Positions 23,401 to 31,399 of a stretch of 64,000 nucleotides of DNA are shown one piece after another. The DNA lies in the NCBI RefSeq assembly GCF_042477335.2, contig NC_091255.1:42944501-43008500 (forward strand), written 5' to 3'. The DNA is from Ovis canadensis (taxonomy: Eukaryota > Chordata > Mammalia > Artiodactyla > Bovidae). The notes under the pieces were generated by a model. The model saw only the letters and a list, made by a program, of their open reading frames with translations. It was not told where the DNA came from and ran no database searches. The position numbers and the translations under genes were made by a program. The stretch's first letter is position 1, and each line of letters opens with the position of its first letter.

Positions 23401-26400
23401 CCCTATCAAAGACATCCCCAACAGCCTGTGTATGACGGCATGAGGTTGGAGAACACCTCAGTGTCCACCCATGGGGGCTGGAGAACTCCATCCTGCAGGA
23501 TCTAAGCAATGGAATGTCCTGTGGTGTGTAGAGGGCACCGATGACTTGCGGGGGGTGGGGGGGCGGGGATGACCCAAGACAGGCTCTGGAGAGTAGCCAG
23601 ACAGGTGTGACAATCGTGTGAAACATTTAGACAGTAAGACGCCCGGAAAGACACATGTGCGATTTAGGAGCAGTTGCGGCCTCTGGCAGGGGACACAGGG
23701 GCAGAGGTCAAGGGCGAGGGGCTCTGCTCTGCATGCCCTGAGTTCTGCTGAGTCAGCCACTTGCTTTTAATTCAGTGAACAAAATGAAAACAAGCCTAAT
23801 AAATATATAACAGGAAAGTCTGTAATCAGATGTAAGAAACTCAGGGCAGGTAAGGACTGAAACCAGAGATGCTCTGGGCTTGTCGGCCATGAAGCCAGCG
23901 CCCCCTGCCTGTCTCTCTGGGGACCAGCTGCACCTGCTTCTGTCTTCATGGGGTGGGGGGTGCGTGCCTGGCACCCAGCACGCCCTGGGGAAATGGGGAC
24001 AAAAGAACAGCCCAGGCCAGGGAGGGAGGTGGGTGTTCACAGCAGGGTGGGGCACAGCCTGAGTCGGTTTCCCCTCCCTGCCCAGGCCTGGATCTGCTCA
24101 GGGCCAGGGCTAGTGTCTGAGGATGACAAGTCAGAGGCAGTCCACTCACATACAGGCTCCCAGGTGCTGGACCTACCCAGGCAGCAGCAGCTCTAAACAC
24201 TCAGAAAGTTTCCCACAAGCATGATTTGGGGCTATTTGGGGTTTACCCTTAACTGAAAATTCCTGAATAAGCACCATTTCCTCCATAGCCCCTCTGCGCC
24301 CTGTCCTGCTGCAGCTGCTCTACATGGACAGACTTGACCCTCACGATGGCCTGTGGGGTGGACTGCTATTTGTCCTCAGGAACAGATGGGCACTGAGCCC
24401 TGGATGCTGAGTTCCCAGCCCAGGGCCTCACCCCTCGCCAGTCCGTTGCTCTAGCTGCTCTGCCTGGGGCACTGCCCTGTACCCTCTGCCCACCCTGCCA
24501 GCGACCTGGGGCTGCTGTTGGTCTCTGTCCCCACTGGGCACAGGCCAGACGCCCCACAGGCAAGAGGGCCCCCCTCAGCAATGTCTGCTGAGTGAGTGGT
24601 GGGGGTGGGGCACAGACGCACCCACATGCAGGCCCCCACGGGCTAAGCTGGTATCTGAATGTCCTTGAATCCGGATTTCCGGCTTTTCTAGGACGGGGTG
24701 GGGGGTGGCGGGGAGCTACCCCCATGGTCCCCCTGGCCCCTGCCGGTGCCCACACTCACGTTCATCAAGTTCCCGATATGGTTGTTGCCCAGCGACAACA
24801 CCTGCAGCTTGACCAGTGCGTCCAGCGAGTCAATCTTGCTGATGCGGTTGTTGAACAGGCTCAGGTCCTCTAGGTTGACCAGCGTGTCCAGCCCCTCGAT
24901 GGCCTCGATGTTGTTGAAAGACAGGTCTGGAGGACAGGCCTGGTTTAGGGGCACCGTCCTGGAGCTGAACCCCCACCTCGGCTCTACTGTCTCCTTCCCG
25001 GTAGCAGAGGTGGGCAAAGGCTCCCATCTGTGCGACCCGCGATACAGGATGGAAACTCACTGGGGGTGGGGTCAGCACACCTTGGGGAGGGGGACACCCT
25101 TGAGGCCAGGCCGCCCCACACTCCAGGCCCAACCCCAGCTGACCTGAGGACCCCCTCTACTCCAGGTTTCTCATCTTTGGGAATCAAACTGCTTTTTCCC
25201 ACTGCAGGATTGGGTTTGAGGGGATCGGGGCTGCAACACTGTCCTGGAACACGGATGGCCCCAAGACCCAAAGTGGGAACTTTTCATGAGCTTTCAGCTA
25301 AAGCCCTGATGTTTAAGGAGCTCCAGAAGTCATTTAGCCTCCCCGGCCCCTCAGAGGAGGCTGTCCTGGGACACTTTCCCTATGCCAGGACTGCCCTGCG
25401 CCTTTCCCTTGTTTCACCCTCACAAGCAGAGCTGTCATCGCCATGTCTTAGGGATGAGGGAGCCGAGATTCAAGGGTGCCAGGTGCCCAAGGTCAACAAC
25501 ACATAAGGAAAGTGAGGTGCGGGAGCTGAGCTCACATATCCAGAATTCATTAGCAGTTCGGCAGAGCAGGGCCTGACTGGGTTCCCCCTCTTCCTTTCCT
25601 GCCAGGCTCTGTTCTTTGCAGACTGAGCTGGTAGATGCTCAACAAAGGGGTCGGGGGGAGGCAGCTAGGATTTGAGCAGCTGCAGATTGCTGTGGTGTAA
25701 ATACTCCTACTGCAGTGTCAGGCTACCAACAGGGCATCCCTGAGTGTAGAGTTGGGACAAGTCGTGGGCAGCAGGACTGGCTGGCCTCAGCTTACCCTCA
25801 ACACTGCGACAGCTGACTGGCCACCAGCAGGGCCTATGCATGTGGAGGGGGGTTGGGCTGTGGGTACAGGGCGGGCTGTGGGTACAGGAGGGGGCCGTGG
25901 GTACAGGCGAGGGGGGTGCTGTGGGTGCAGGGCAGGGCTGTGGGTGCAGGGGGCACTGTGGGTACAGGCAGGAGCCATGGGTGCAGGCAGGGGGCCGTGG
26001 GTACAGGGGGGGTGGGCCATGGGTGCAATAGGGGGATATGGGTACAGGGGGGCAGTGGGTACGGGGCGGCCGTGGGTACGGGGGGGCAGTGGTTGTAGGT
26101 AGGGGGACATGGGTGCAGGCAGGGGGCTATGGGTGCAGGTAGGGGGCGGCTATGGGTTCAGGGGGTGCTGTGGGTGCACTGAACCATCAAACACCCTCTC
26201 CTCACCCCACACCCCTGCATCCCAGGGCCCAGCTCCTCCCAGCTCTGGCTGCATCCCTGGGTGACCATCACTAGACAGAGGCTTTCCTGCTTCCAGCAGA
26301 TGGAGCACCTGCTGGAGGGAGCCAGCAGGGAAGCGGGGCCGCGCGGGGCCCTACCCAGCCAGACCAGGTGCGTGAGGTTCTCCAGGCCCTCGATCTTCTC

Positions 26401-27398
26401 AATGATGTTGTTGTCCAGCTGCAGCTTCTGAAGGCTCTCAAACTGCCAGAGGTTGTCGATGCGGAGGATGTCTGAAACAATGGAGGGTGCACCCAGGTGG
26501 GTGTCAGGGTTTAGTACCAGTGTCATGGGGGCTGGATGATGGATGCTGACTGTGGGAGGGGCCCCAGAAGCCCTGTTTCCTTCCCTGGAGTGCCGGGGAC
26601 CCTGGAGGTGTGCGCCCAGCTCCGCGGAACTCAGAGTCCCTGTTAGTGCTGGTGCCGGGACTACCACGGGCTACACCGCAAGGTGAAGGTAGGTGGGCCC
26701 TCCAGGGCAGGGACTCACACGGCTCCCCCTTGAAATGCCTGGGCTCGGTCAGAGGGCGCAGCAGGGCCCCCCGGGGTGACAAAGGGAGTCAAGGCTACAG
26801 GGATGGCCCGTTGAGCATTTTGTGGGCTGCTCTGGCCACAAGGACCCTGCATGTCTCTACCTAGAATTGCACGCTGTGTGTCTGCCCAAAGATGGGGGCC
26901 CATAAGAGGCAGAGAAATGGCCCCCGAATGCCCATATACTATGAGGGGAAGAACTGCCCACACAGAGGCGGGCTCCTCGCATCACTGATCCCGAGTCCTC
27001 TGAAGACCAGCTCCCTGTCATGCGGCTGACTGCCCCCTTGCTCCTGAGGCAGGCAGACCCTCTGTCACGGCCACCAAGAGTGCCACCCTCAGTTGATACC
27101 AAGTCTAAAAACCACGCATGCTGGTCTTGTGCCTTTCAACCCAGGTGGCCCGAATGCGACCAAGGACCATAGACTGTGGACCGTGCGTGGAACTGGGGGC
27201 TGCCCGCGCCCACCCTGCCCGGCCCCGCCCGGGACACATACTCTGGAAGTCCAACTGCAGGGACAGGACGTCCTTGAAGAGAATGCCCTCCTGCTTGGCC
27301 AGCTGCCCAGCCTCCTCCCGTGGGCCCTGCTCCCCCACGGCCAACTTGAGCATCTCATCGTCCATCACTCTGGGCTCCATGTCATACAGCCGGTTCAT
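11383..27398 (-). CDS. DRC3: DRC3 (LRRC48), dynein regulatory complex subunit 3, complete CDS in 12 coding exons
   Basis: DRC3 is a subunit of the nexin-dynein regulatory complex, which links outer doublets and controls dynein in motile cilia and flagella. Coding parts from start to stop: 27242-27398, 26355-26471, 24760-24926, 21696-21842, 20122-20241, 19495-19607, 18292-18466, 16047-16178, 13885-13955, 12611-12734, 11601-11732, 11383-11496. They sum to 1569 bases, 522 residues plus TAG. The chosen start gives [16 protein letters not shown] and lies five bases inside its exon. Residues about 60-195 contain leucine-rich repeats ([31 protein letters not shown]) with an LRR cap-like [20 protein letters not shown]. 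The remainder is Glu/Lys-rich and coiled-coil-like. The introns after coding exons 6 and 9 are AT-AC (U12 type); all others are GT-AG. No disabling change is seen. Confidence 0.97.
11601..11732 (-). CDS. DRC3: DRC3 coding exon 11
   Basis: 132 bases, acceptor CCTTCCCAG, donor GTGAGC. It encodes [19 protein letters not shown] through [10 protein letters not shown]. Confidence 0.95.
11733..12610 (-). other. DRC3: DRC3 intron 10, no recognised repeat
   Basis: Unique GC-rich sequence. The end next to exon 10 (about 12480-12610) is CpG-rich with several GCCCCGCCC words. Confidence 0.55.
12611..12734 (-). CDS. DRC3: DRC3 coding exon 10, preceded by a U12-type AC acceptor
   Basis: 124 bases beginning after CTGCAC. 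Its first base completes a Leu codon, then [19 protein letters not shown] through EDLPDDVRS. Donor GTGATT is weak. The flanking intron is very GC-rich with repeated GCCCCGCCC-type words. Confidence 0.93.
12735..13884 (-). other. DRC3: DRC3 intron 9: U12-type AT-AC intron
   Basis: 1150-base intron. Donor ATATCCTTT at 13884-13876, branch-site-like CTTAACT at 12751-12745, acceptor AC at 12736-12735, about 12 bases from the branch A. Phase 2. The interior is unique sequence with no recognised repeat. Confidence 0.88.
13885..13955 (-). CDS. DRC3: DRC3 coding exon 9, followed by a U12-type donor
   Basis: 71 bases, acceptor ATTTCCAG. It encodes [23 protein letters not shown], and two bases (CT) of a Leu codon. 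The following bases are ATATCCTTT, a perfect U12 AT-AC donor; no GT is present at the conserved boundary. Confidence 0.93.
14280..14450 (-). repeat. Bov-tA SINE, truncated
   Basis: Reverse orientation; starts at CCTGTGGACTGTAGGCCATC and ends GAGCCATCAGGGAAGCCCC. The outer tail is missing. Confidence 0.85.
14490..14600 (+). repeat. MIR-like element
   Basis: Pattern CCTCAGCTTTCTCTTCTGTG followed by AAATGG matches the MIR core/tail layout. Boundaries approximate. Confidence 0.5.
14985..15270 (+). mobile_element. Diverged BovB-type 3' fragment
   Basis: Same tail as the 2555-3102 element (GATGAGATGGTTGGATGGCA, then TTTGGACACAACTTAGCAAC) but with many changes and deletions. No open frame is preserved. 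Confidence 0.75.
16047..16178 (-). CDS. DRC3: DRC3 coding exon 8
   Basis: 132 bases, acceptor GTTTGCAG, donor GTAAGG. It encodes [19 protein letters not shown] through [10 protein letters not shown], coiled-coil-like. Confidence 0.95.
16870..17230 (+). repeat. L1-like fragment
   Basis: A-rich; contains AAAATATTTGCAACTCATTT and CTATAAAGAGTTGCTACAAA, typical of the 3' part of L1 ORF2 in sense orientation. Confidence 0.6.
18206..18275. repeat. 35-bp tandem duplication
   Basis: 18206-18240 and 18241-18275 are the same 35-base unit with a single A/G difference, starting 17 bases into the intron beside the exon 7 donor. Confidence 0.9.
18292..18466 (-). CDS. DRC3: DRC3 coding exon 7, preceded by a U12-type AC acceptor
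   Basis: 175 bases beginning directly after TTCAC. Its first base completes the Ala codon, then [19 protein letters not shown] through KFEEKHLL. Donor GTGGGT. Starting the exon at the nearby CAG instead would put an in-frame TAG before YKDKF. Confidence 0.93.
18467..19494 (-). other. DRC3: DRC3 intron 6: U12-type AT-AC intron
   Basis: 1028-base intron. Donor ATATCCTT at 19494-19487, branch-site-like CCTTAAC at 18483-18477, acceptor AC at 18468-18467, about 11 bases from the branch A. Phase 2. Most of its 3' half is a G/C-rich minisatellite. Confidence 0.88.
18491..18996. repeat. 15-bp-unit minisatellite in DRC3 intron 6
   Basis: About 33 imperfect copies of GGCTGCCTGGGGGTG (+ strand) with frequent GGACTGCCTG and GTAGGCAGCCTG variants. 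It ends within 8 bases of the U12 branch point of the minus-strand intron. On the DRC3 transcript it reads as C-rich CACCCCCAGGCAGCC units. Confidence 0.95.
19495..19607 (-). CDS. DRC3: DRC3 coding exon 6, followed by a U12-type donor
   Basis: 113 bases, acceptor GACCACAG. It encodes [19 protein letters not shown] through PGVGELLE plus two bases (GC) of an Ala codon. No GT donor exists at the conserved boundary; the next bases are ATATCCTT, the U12 AT-AC donor consensus. Confidence 0.93.
20122..20241 (-). CDS. DRC3: DRC3 coding exon 5
   Basis: 120 bases, acceptor CTCCGACAG. It encodes [19 protein letters not shown] through REELEEHK, heptad-like and charged. The donor AAG|GTTCAG is weak (pyrimidine at +3) but is the only junction that keeps the known reading K-A-A-F. 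Confidence 0.93.
20242..21695 (-). other. DRC3: DRC3 intron 4
   Basis: Unique sequence apart from a short minisatellite at 20722-20829. Confidence 0.55.
20722..20829. repeat. Short minisatellite
   Basis: Five imperfect copies of a roughly 21-base unit built on CTCTGTGGACCCCCTGG. Confidence 0.85.
21696..21842 (-). CDS. DRC3: DRC3 coding exon 4
   Basis: 147 bases, acceptor CCCCTCAG, donor GTAGCG. It encodes [19 protein letters not shown] through [11 protein letters not shown], the last repeat and the capping segment. Confidence 0.95.
22469..22748 (+). repeat. tRNA-derived CHR-type SINE
   Basis: Starts GAGGGACTTCCCTAGG with a tRNA-like B-box (GGTTCCATCCCTGG) and ends in an A-rich tail (about 22735-22750). 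Contains the CHR words CAACAAGAGAAGCCACAACA. Confidence 0.8.
23300..23560 (+). repeat. L1 3'-end-like fragment
   Basis: Contains the L1 3' untranslated pattern (CCCAGCAACTCCACCTGGAG ... AGCAATGGAATGTCCTGTGG). Diverged. Confidence 0.5.
24760..24926 (-). CDS. DRC3: DRC3 coding exon 3
   Basis: 167 bases, acceptor TCCTCCAG, donor GTGAGT. It encodes [19 protein letters not shown] through [11 protein letters not shown], several consecutive leucine-rich repeats with the LxLxxNxI pattern. Confidence 0.95.
25400..25530 (-). repeat. MIR-like element
   Basis: Reverse-orientation MIR pattern around TTAGGGATGAGGGAGCCGAG and CAAGGTCAACAACACA. Confidence 0.45.
25846..26175. repeat. G-rich minisatellite in DRC3 intron 2
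   Basis: About 20 imperfect units of 14-18 bases based on GGGCTGTGGGTACAGGG / GGGGCCATGGGTGCAGG. Confidence 0.93.
26355..26471 (-). CDS. DRC3: DRC3 coding exon 2
   Basis: 117 bases, acceptor TTGTTTCAG, donor GTAGGG. It encodes [19 protein letters not shown] through ENLTHLVWL, the first leucine-rich repeats. Confidence 0.95.
26472..27241 (-). other. DRC3: DRC3 intron 1 (between coding exons 1 and 2), no recognised element
   Basis: Single-copy-looking sequence; nothing recognised. Confidence 0.5.
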
Positions 27399-27403
27399 CC
27401 TTC
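27242..27403 (-). CDS. DRC3: DRC3 coding exon 1 (with start codon)
   Basis: The acceptor TTTTACAG shows that a noncoding exon lies upstream. ATG is at 27398-27396, then [19 protein letters not shown] through VLSLQLDFQ. Donor GTATGT. Five bases of 5' UTR are included. Confidence 0.93.
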
Positions 27404-30400
27404 CTGTAAAACACCAACACCCTGGCTGAGGCCGCCTCTCCTGCCTCCCTTTGAGGGTGGGGCCTGGCCAGTATCCTTTCACTGCATCGTGGGGGAGCGT
27501 GGCAGCCATGACACTCTGAAGGCAGGCCCCTCCCACTCTTGGCTGCTAAACCTGGGCCTCCCCAGACCCCCGCTGGCCTGGTGCCCACCAACAATGGTGC
27601 ACCCCTTGTCTCCACAACCAGGCTGTGACCCTAACCGCGACCCCGATATCCATACTGGTCCCTTTAGCCTCTGGAGCTCAGCTGCCTGCAAAGCCATCGA
27701 TCGCCATCTTGGGCCTCTGGCTTTCTGTGCCCACCCTTGTTGGGTTTCTCGGCACCAACCACTGATCACAGTCCTTGGTGGTCCCAGCCAGGCCTGCCAG
27801 GCCCACCAGGCCTGGCCCCCCTTCCCTGAGAGCCTCACCCTCTGAAGGTGGCCATATCTGTAAGCACCCCCAACCACAGGTGCCCAGGGTGTAGCCACTG
27901 GTACACACGGACTCAAGCTGGCTGTTTGTGACCCTCCCCAGAGAGATGTGAACTGCGGCCTCAGGACAAAGCACCCGTCAGTGCTGGCTACTTGGCTTGG
28001 AAGGCACTGGGAGCTAAGGGCTGGTCAGGGACATGGTGAGTGAGAGAGTAACAGGACCTGTGGAAGACGGACAGACAGAAGCAAGATGGGAACTTGATCC
28101 AGGAAAAAAGACAAAAGGACAGACAGAGGCTGCCTTCCCCTCGCTGGCTTCCTGGCCCCTCCTGCTCCAACCTCAGGCCCCTGGACCTCTGACCCCAGGC
28201 CCCTAGACAGGGCACTGACTTCACAAGTTAAATCCTCATTTCCCTAAACTAACCCAGGAGGTATCTGTTGCTACTGGTCCAAAGGGATTTGGCTGAGGCA
28301 CAGCGGGGTGGGTCACAGACGAACCTACACTGCTGTTCTTGGTTGGACAGAGCCACGGTCCTGGGCAGTTTGACCACAGTCCATCATTACCAGCCGTCCT
28401 AGCACACCCAGAAGGGCTGGACCCCATGGGAGGGCACATGCTACTGGAAACGCCCTGATTCTGCCTCGGAATGCTCTGGACGGTCAGTCTTCCCCCTACT
28501 CTCCACTCTGTTCTCACCTGCCTGCTGGCTTCACCTCCTACCTTGGCCCTTGCGTGCCCACACCCGGCCTCCCTGCCCCACTGGTCCCTGATGATGCAGC
28601 CCCGCAATTGCCTTTTTATTCCAGCGGGCGCTGCTGGGGAGACTCCTGTTGTTGGGCAAAGTGGGGTGGGCCTGGCAATCCTGCACCTGGTCTCAGAGAC
28701 CCCCTGCCTGGGTGCCTCTACCCTACCCAGCCATGCAGCTGGTGCAGTTGTGCATCCCAGTGGCCCCAGAGCAGGCACAGCTTCCTTCTTCCTGCACCCA
28801 CTTCTCTGAGTCTCCCCTCTTCCTGGGTCCCTCCACATTCTCTCATGTCCTTCAGCTGATTGACTCAACCCCTGAAAGACATTTCTAGTCCTCTACCTCT
28901 CTCTATCTCCCCATTCTTTGGAGACAATTTTTCAAAAATTTCCCATAACTCGACACCAGCTTATCTCTGGGGAAATTTTAATGTGCCATATTTGGCAGAT
29001 GCTACTTGAAAGTGTTGGTGCTTTTCCCCCAACCCTTTTTTTCCTTTACAGACAAGTGCTGTGCTTTGAGAAATGATTCATACTCTGATTTCAAAACTTT
29101 GGCTGACTTCTCATCACTCCTGTCACACAAGGGCCTGGTCCCTGAGCCGGGTCGAGCCTGCTTCCAGACAGGCCCAACAGTCATCAAGCAGTGTGGAACA
29201 TCTGTGTTTGTTACACACACCAGAGTTGGATTAGCACCCTTGGGCAACTGACTTTGCTTTCCAAGCCTTCGACCGCCTATCTGTAAAAGACAGATAACTC
29301 CTCCCTCCAATATTTGTTTAAGATCATTTTATTTAGCCCACAAATGTGCTATGAATAGCTACTACATGCGTGGATAAGACTTGGTTAGTGGGTTTAGGAG
29401 TATTGTGATTCATAGACCTCCTTACCCCTGTTTCAGACCCAACTCAGATGATCATACAAACCTTTAATTATAAATGGTGACAAGTCTGTGGGTGTAGGGA
29501 ACTATGACAACATACTTGTGGGGACCTGGGCTGAGACCTGGAGAGAAGGAGGAGGGGTCTTTGGGGTGAGGGTCCTGAGCTGGGAGAGGAGGAGGCAGGT
29601 TCCACCGGGATGCCCAGAGTGGCAAGGCCTCCAGGGGTGTTGTGATCATCCCAGGATCCCTAGGAAGCTCCAAGGCGTGATGAGGACGTGACGTGATCAG
29701 AGTTTAATTTGAAGAAGCTCATTCTGGCTTGTTGTACTGAGAATGTCAAGAGTCGAGAGGTGATTGGGGTGCAGGTAAGAAGTGGGTTTGAGAGACCTCT
29801 AGAAACGTAGTTTATGTGAGGGACTGACTCTGCAGTTTTCAGGTAAGAAAATGGAAGCTGGTTAAGCAAGTCAAGTGACACCTATGCTGAGAGACACATC
29901 CCGTGCATGCAGAGGCAGGTCAGGCATGCAGAGCTCAGGCTCTTAATCAGACTCAACTGCACCCGCATGCTGTGGGTCATTGTCACAGTTCACACTGTTT
30001 CTCCTAACTGTTCCAGGTTTGGCCCAAAACCAGGACAGTCCTCCCCCGGAGGGTTTATCAGTACTTCCCCACCCAGCTGGGGCTGCTGTTGACTTGCCTG
30101 ACAGTAGTGTTGTTGCGGGCGGGGAGAACAGCCAAGAGCCTTACACCTCCTCACAGAGAACCAGATCCTGAATCATCCAGCGAAACAAGGACTTGGCATC
30201 ACCTGGACCTGAAAAATGGAGCCCCTATTGGCCGTGAATTGATAAGAGAAAACCACCCTCTTCTGAATGCTCACCATGCTCTGGAGTAACGTTCATGATC
30301 AAATTACAGGTCTGGTCTGGGAGCCAGCAGAGAAGGGAGCCCTATTGCCCTGACTGTCCAGACGGGGAAACTGAAGCCCAGGAAGGGACCTGCTGACAGG

Positions 30401-30500
30401 GCATCCACGTTCCAGGCCAAAACCCTTCACTAAGGGTAGCTCTAAGGAAGAGGAACAAGGTAGCAGCAGTTGAGAGGTCGGGCAGATGGTCAGTGATGTC
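27404..30500 (-). other. DRC3: DRC3 5' intron (between noncoding first exon and start-codon exon)
   Basis: The acceptor at 27404 demands a noncoding exon upstream on the minus strand. The segment is mainly unique, with a MIR-like stretch (about 29130-29310). A good donor-like CATG|GTGAGC occurs near 30268 on the minus strand, so a second 5' UTR exon cannot be excluded. Confidence 0.5.
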
Positions 30501-30530
30501 CTCCTGAAGAGGGATCAGTGGGCCGGGTAC

Positions 30531-30720
30531 CTCTCTCTGGCCCGGAGGCCGGGGGTGGGACCTTAAAGGTCTCGTTGGGGCCTGCGCCCATAGGAAACCC
30601 TTCCCGAGCTTCTCTCCCCACGAGGCCTGAAGGCCCTGACCGGCGTGGGGCGGCCAGCAGGCTCCTTCGTGAAAAGGTCAAGTCCTTCAGCAGCCTCTCG
30701 GCTCTGGGCTCTCAGCTTCT
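30531..30720 (-). other. DRC3: Candidate DRC3 noncoding first exon
   Basis: Inference only. This CpG-containing stretch lies on the minus-strand downstream side of the X-box-like site and ends with a donor-like GAGAG|GTACCC at 30531/30530. The 5' end is not defined by sequence. Confidence 0.3.
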
Positions 30721-30759
30721 CTGGCACAGTCTGCCACCTGTTCCTGGTAGCTGAGCTGG

Positions 30760-30805
30760 GTTGCTAGGAGAACCAAGCGCCGCACTCCGTTGCTAGGGGG
30801 AAGTC
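30760..30805 (-). promoter_or_regulatory. X-box-like RFX site(s)
   Basis: Minus-strand GTTCTCCTAGCAAC (30773-30760) fits the RFX X-box layout GTTNCCNNGGNAAC with a few mismatches. A second half-site GTTGCTAGG occurs at 30789-30797. RFX factors are established activators of ciliary genes, which fits DRC3. Confidence 0.55.
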
Positions 30806-30838
30806 AGGGAGTAGACATCCTGGGTGAAAGTTGACGGC

Positions 30839-30844
30839 CACGTG
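30839..30844. promoter_or_regulatory. CACGTG E-box
   Basis: GGCCACGTGATC, a palindromic E-box core in the shared promoter region. It could bind USF or MITF/TFE family factors. Confidence 0.4.
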
Positions 30845-30908
30845 ATCATATTTCTGGGCGGGGAATGTCACCCAGCACCAACCAGCCTTAGAGAAAACAA
30901 ATGCTTGT

Positions 30909-31260
30909 CCAATCAGCACTCTCCCTGGGCGGGGAACTTACTAGCCCCGCCCTCCCCTGCCCTCTTTTTGAGTGAATGATTTGATTTTTGTCCAGTAACA
31001 GTAAGGATTCACTCGATTGACCAGTACATAAATGAATCAAAATACACAGTCTCTCGTCGGGAGGCGGGCCAGGGGAGGTGACGGAAATTCCTATGACTTA
31101 GCTAGCCACCCCGCCCAATCGGACGCCGCGGGGTGGGCGGGACCTCGCGTAGGGTGGTGTGGTTACCAATGGGAAGAGGGCAAGGCAGTTCTCACCCAAT
31201 AGGGACAGGTGGGGCGGGGCCAGCGGCGGGCACCGGCGTTCCAGAGGGTGGGGCGGGGGC
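30909..31260 (+). promoter_or_regulatory. Shared DRC3/TOM1L2 CpG promoter with CCAAT array
   Basis: Four CCAAT boxes on the + strand at 30909-30913, 31115-31119, 31166-31170 and 31196-31200. Several GC boxes (GGGCGGGAC, GGGGCGGGGCC, GGTGGGGCGGGGGC) lie between 31130 and 31260, and CpG density stays high to about 31650. No TATA box is seen. This is the expected architecture of a CpG-island bidirectional promoter. Confidence 0.75.
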
Positions 31261-31347
31261 AAGTGTCAGTCAGGCCGGGAGCACGTCAGGGGACGCGGAG
31301 ACTCGGCGGCTGACGCGCGCGGGCTGCTGCCGAGCCGTCCGCCCAAG

Positions 31348-31399
31348 ATGGAGTTCCTCCTGGGGAACCCGTTCAGCACGCCGGTGGGGCAGTGCCTCG
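31348..31399 (+). CDS. TOM1L2: TOM1L2 coding exon 1 (3'-partial gene)
   Basis: TOM1L2 (target of Myb1-like 2) is an endosomal adaptor with an N-terminal VHS domain and a GAT domain; it binds ubiquitin, clathrin and Tollip. The exon encodes MEFLLGNPFSTPVGQCL plus the first base of the next codon and ends at a GTAAGG donor. The ATG sits in a strong start context (AAGATGG) inside a CpG island. The sequence matches the N-terminal end of the family's VHS domain. No second exon is found in the remaining 32.6 kb, consistent with a very long first intron. Confidence 0.93.

Larger units (their letters stand above)
21843..24759 (-). other. DRC3: DRC3 intron 3
   Basis: Holds a tRNA-derived CHR-type SINE (22469-22748), an L1 3'-end-like fragment (about 23300-23560) and a 9-bp-stem inverted repeat at 22197-22228. 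Confidence 0.6.
24927..26354 (-). other. DRC3: DRC3 intron 2
   Basis: Contains a MIR-like segment (about 25400-25530) and a G-rich minisatellite (25846-26175). Confidence 0.6.

Noticed and set aside
25752-26110. Gly/Trp/Val- and Pro/His-rich open frames
   Set aside because: They are translations of the DRC3 intron 2 minisatellite on both strands.
27093-27845. 250-codon + strand open frame
   Set aside because: It runs antisense to DRC3 coding exon 1 in GC-rich DNA and has no recognisable family; a shadow frame.
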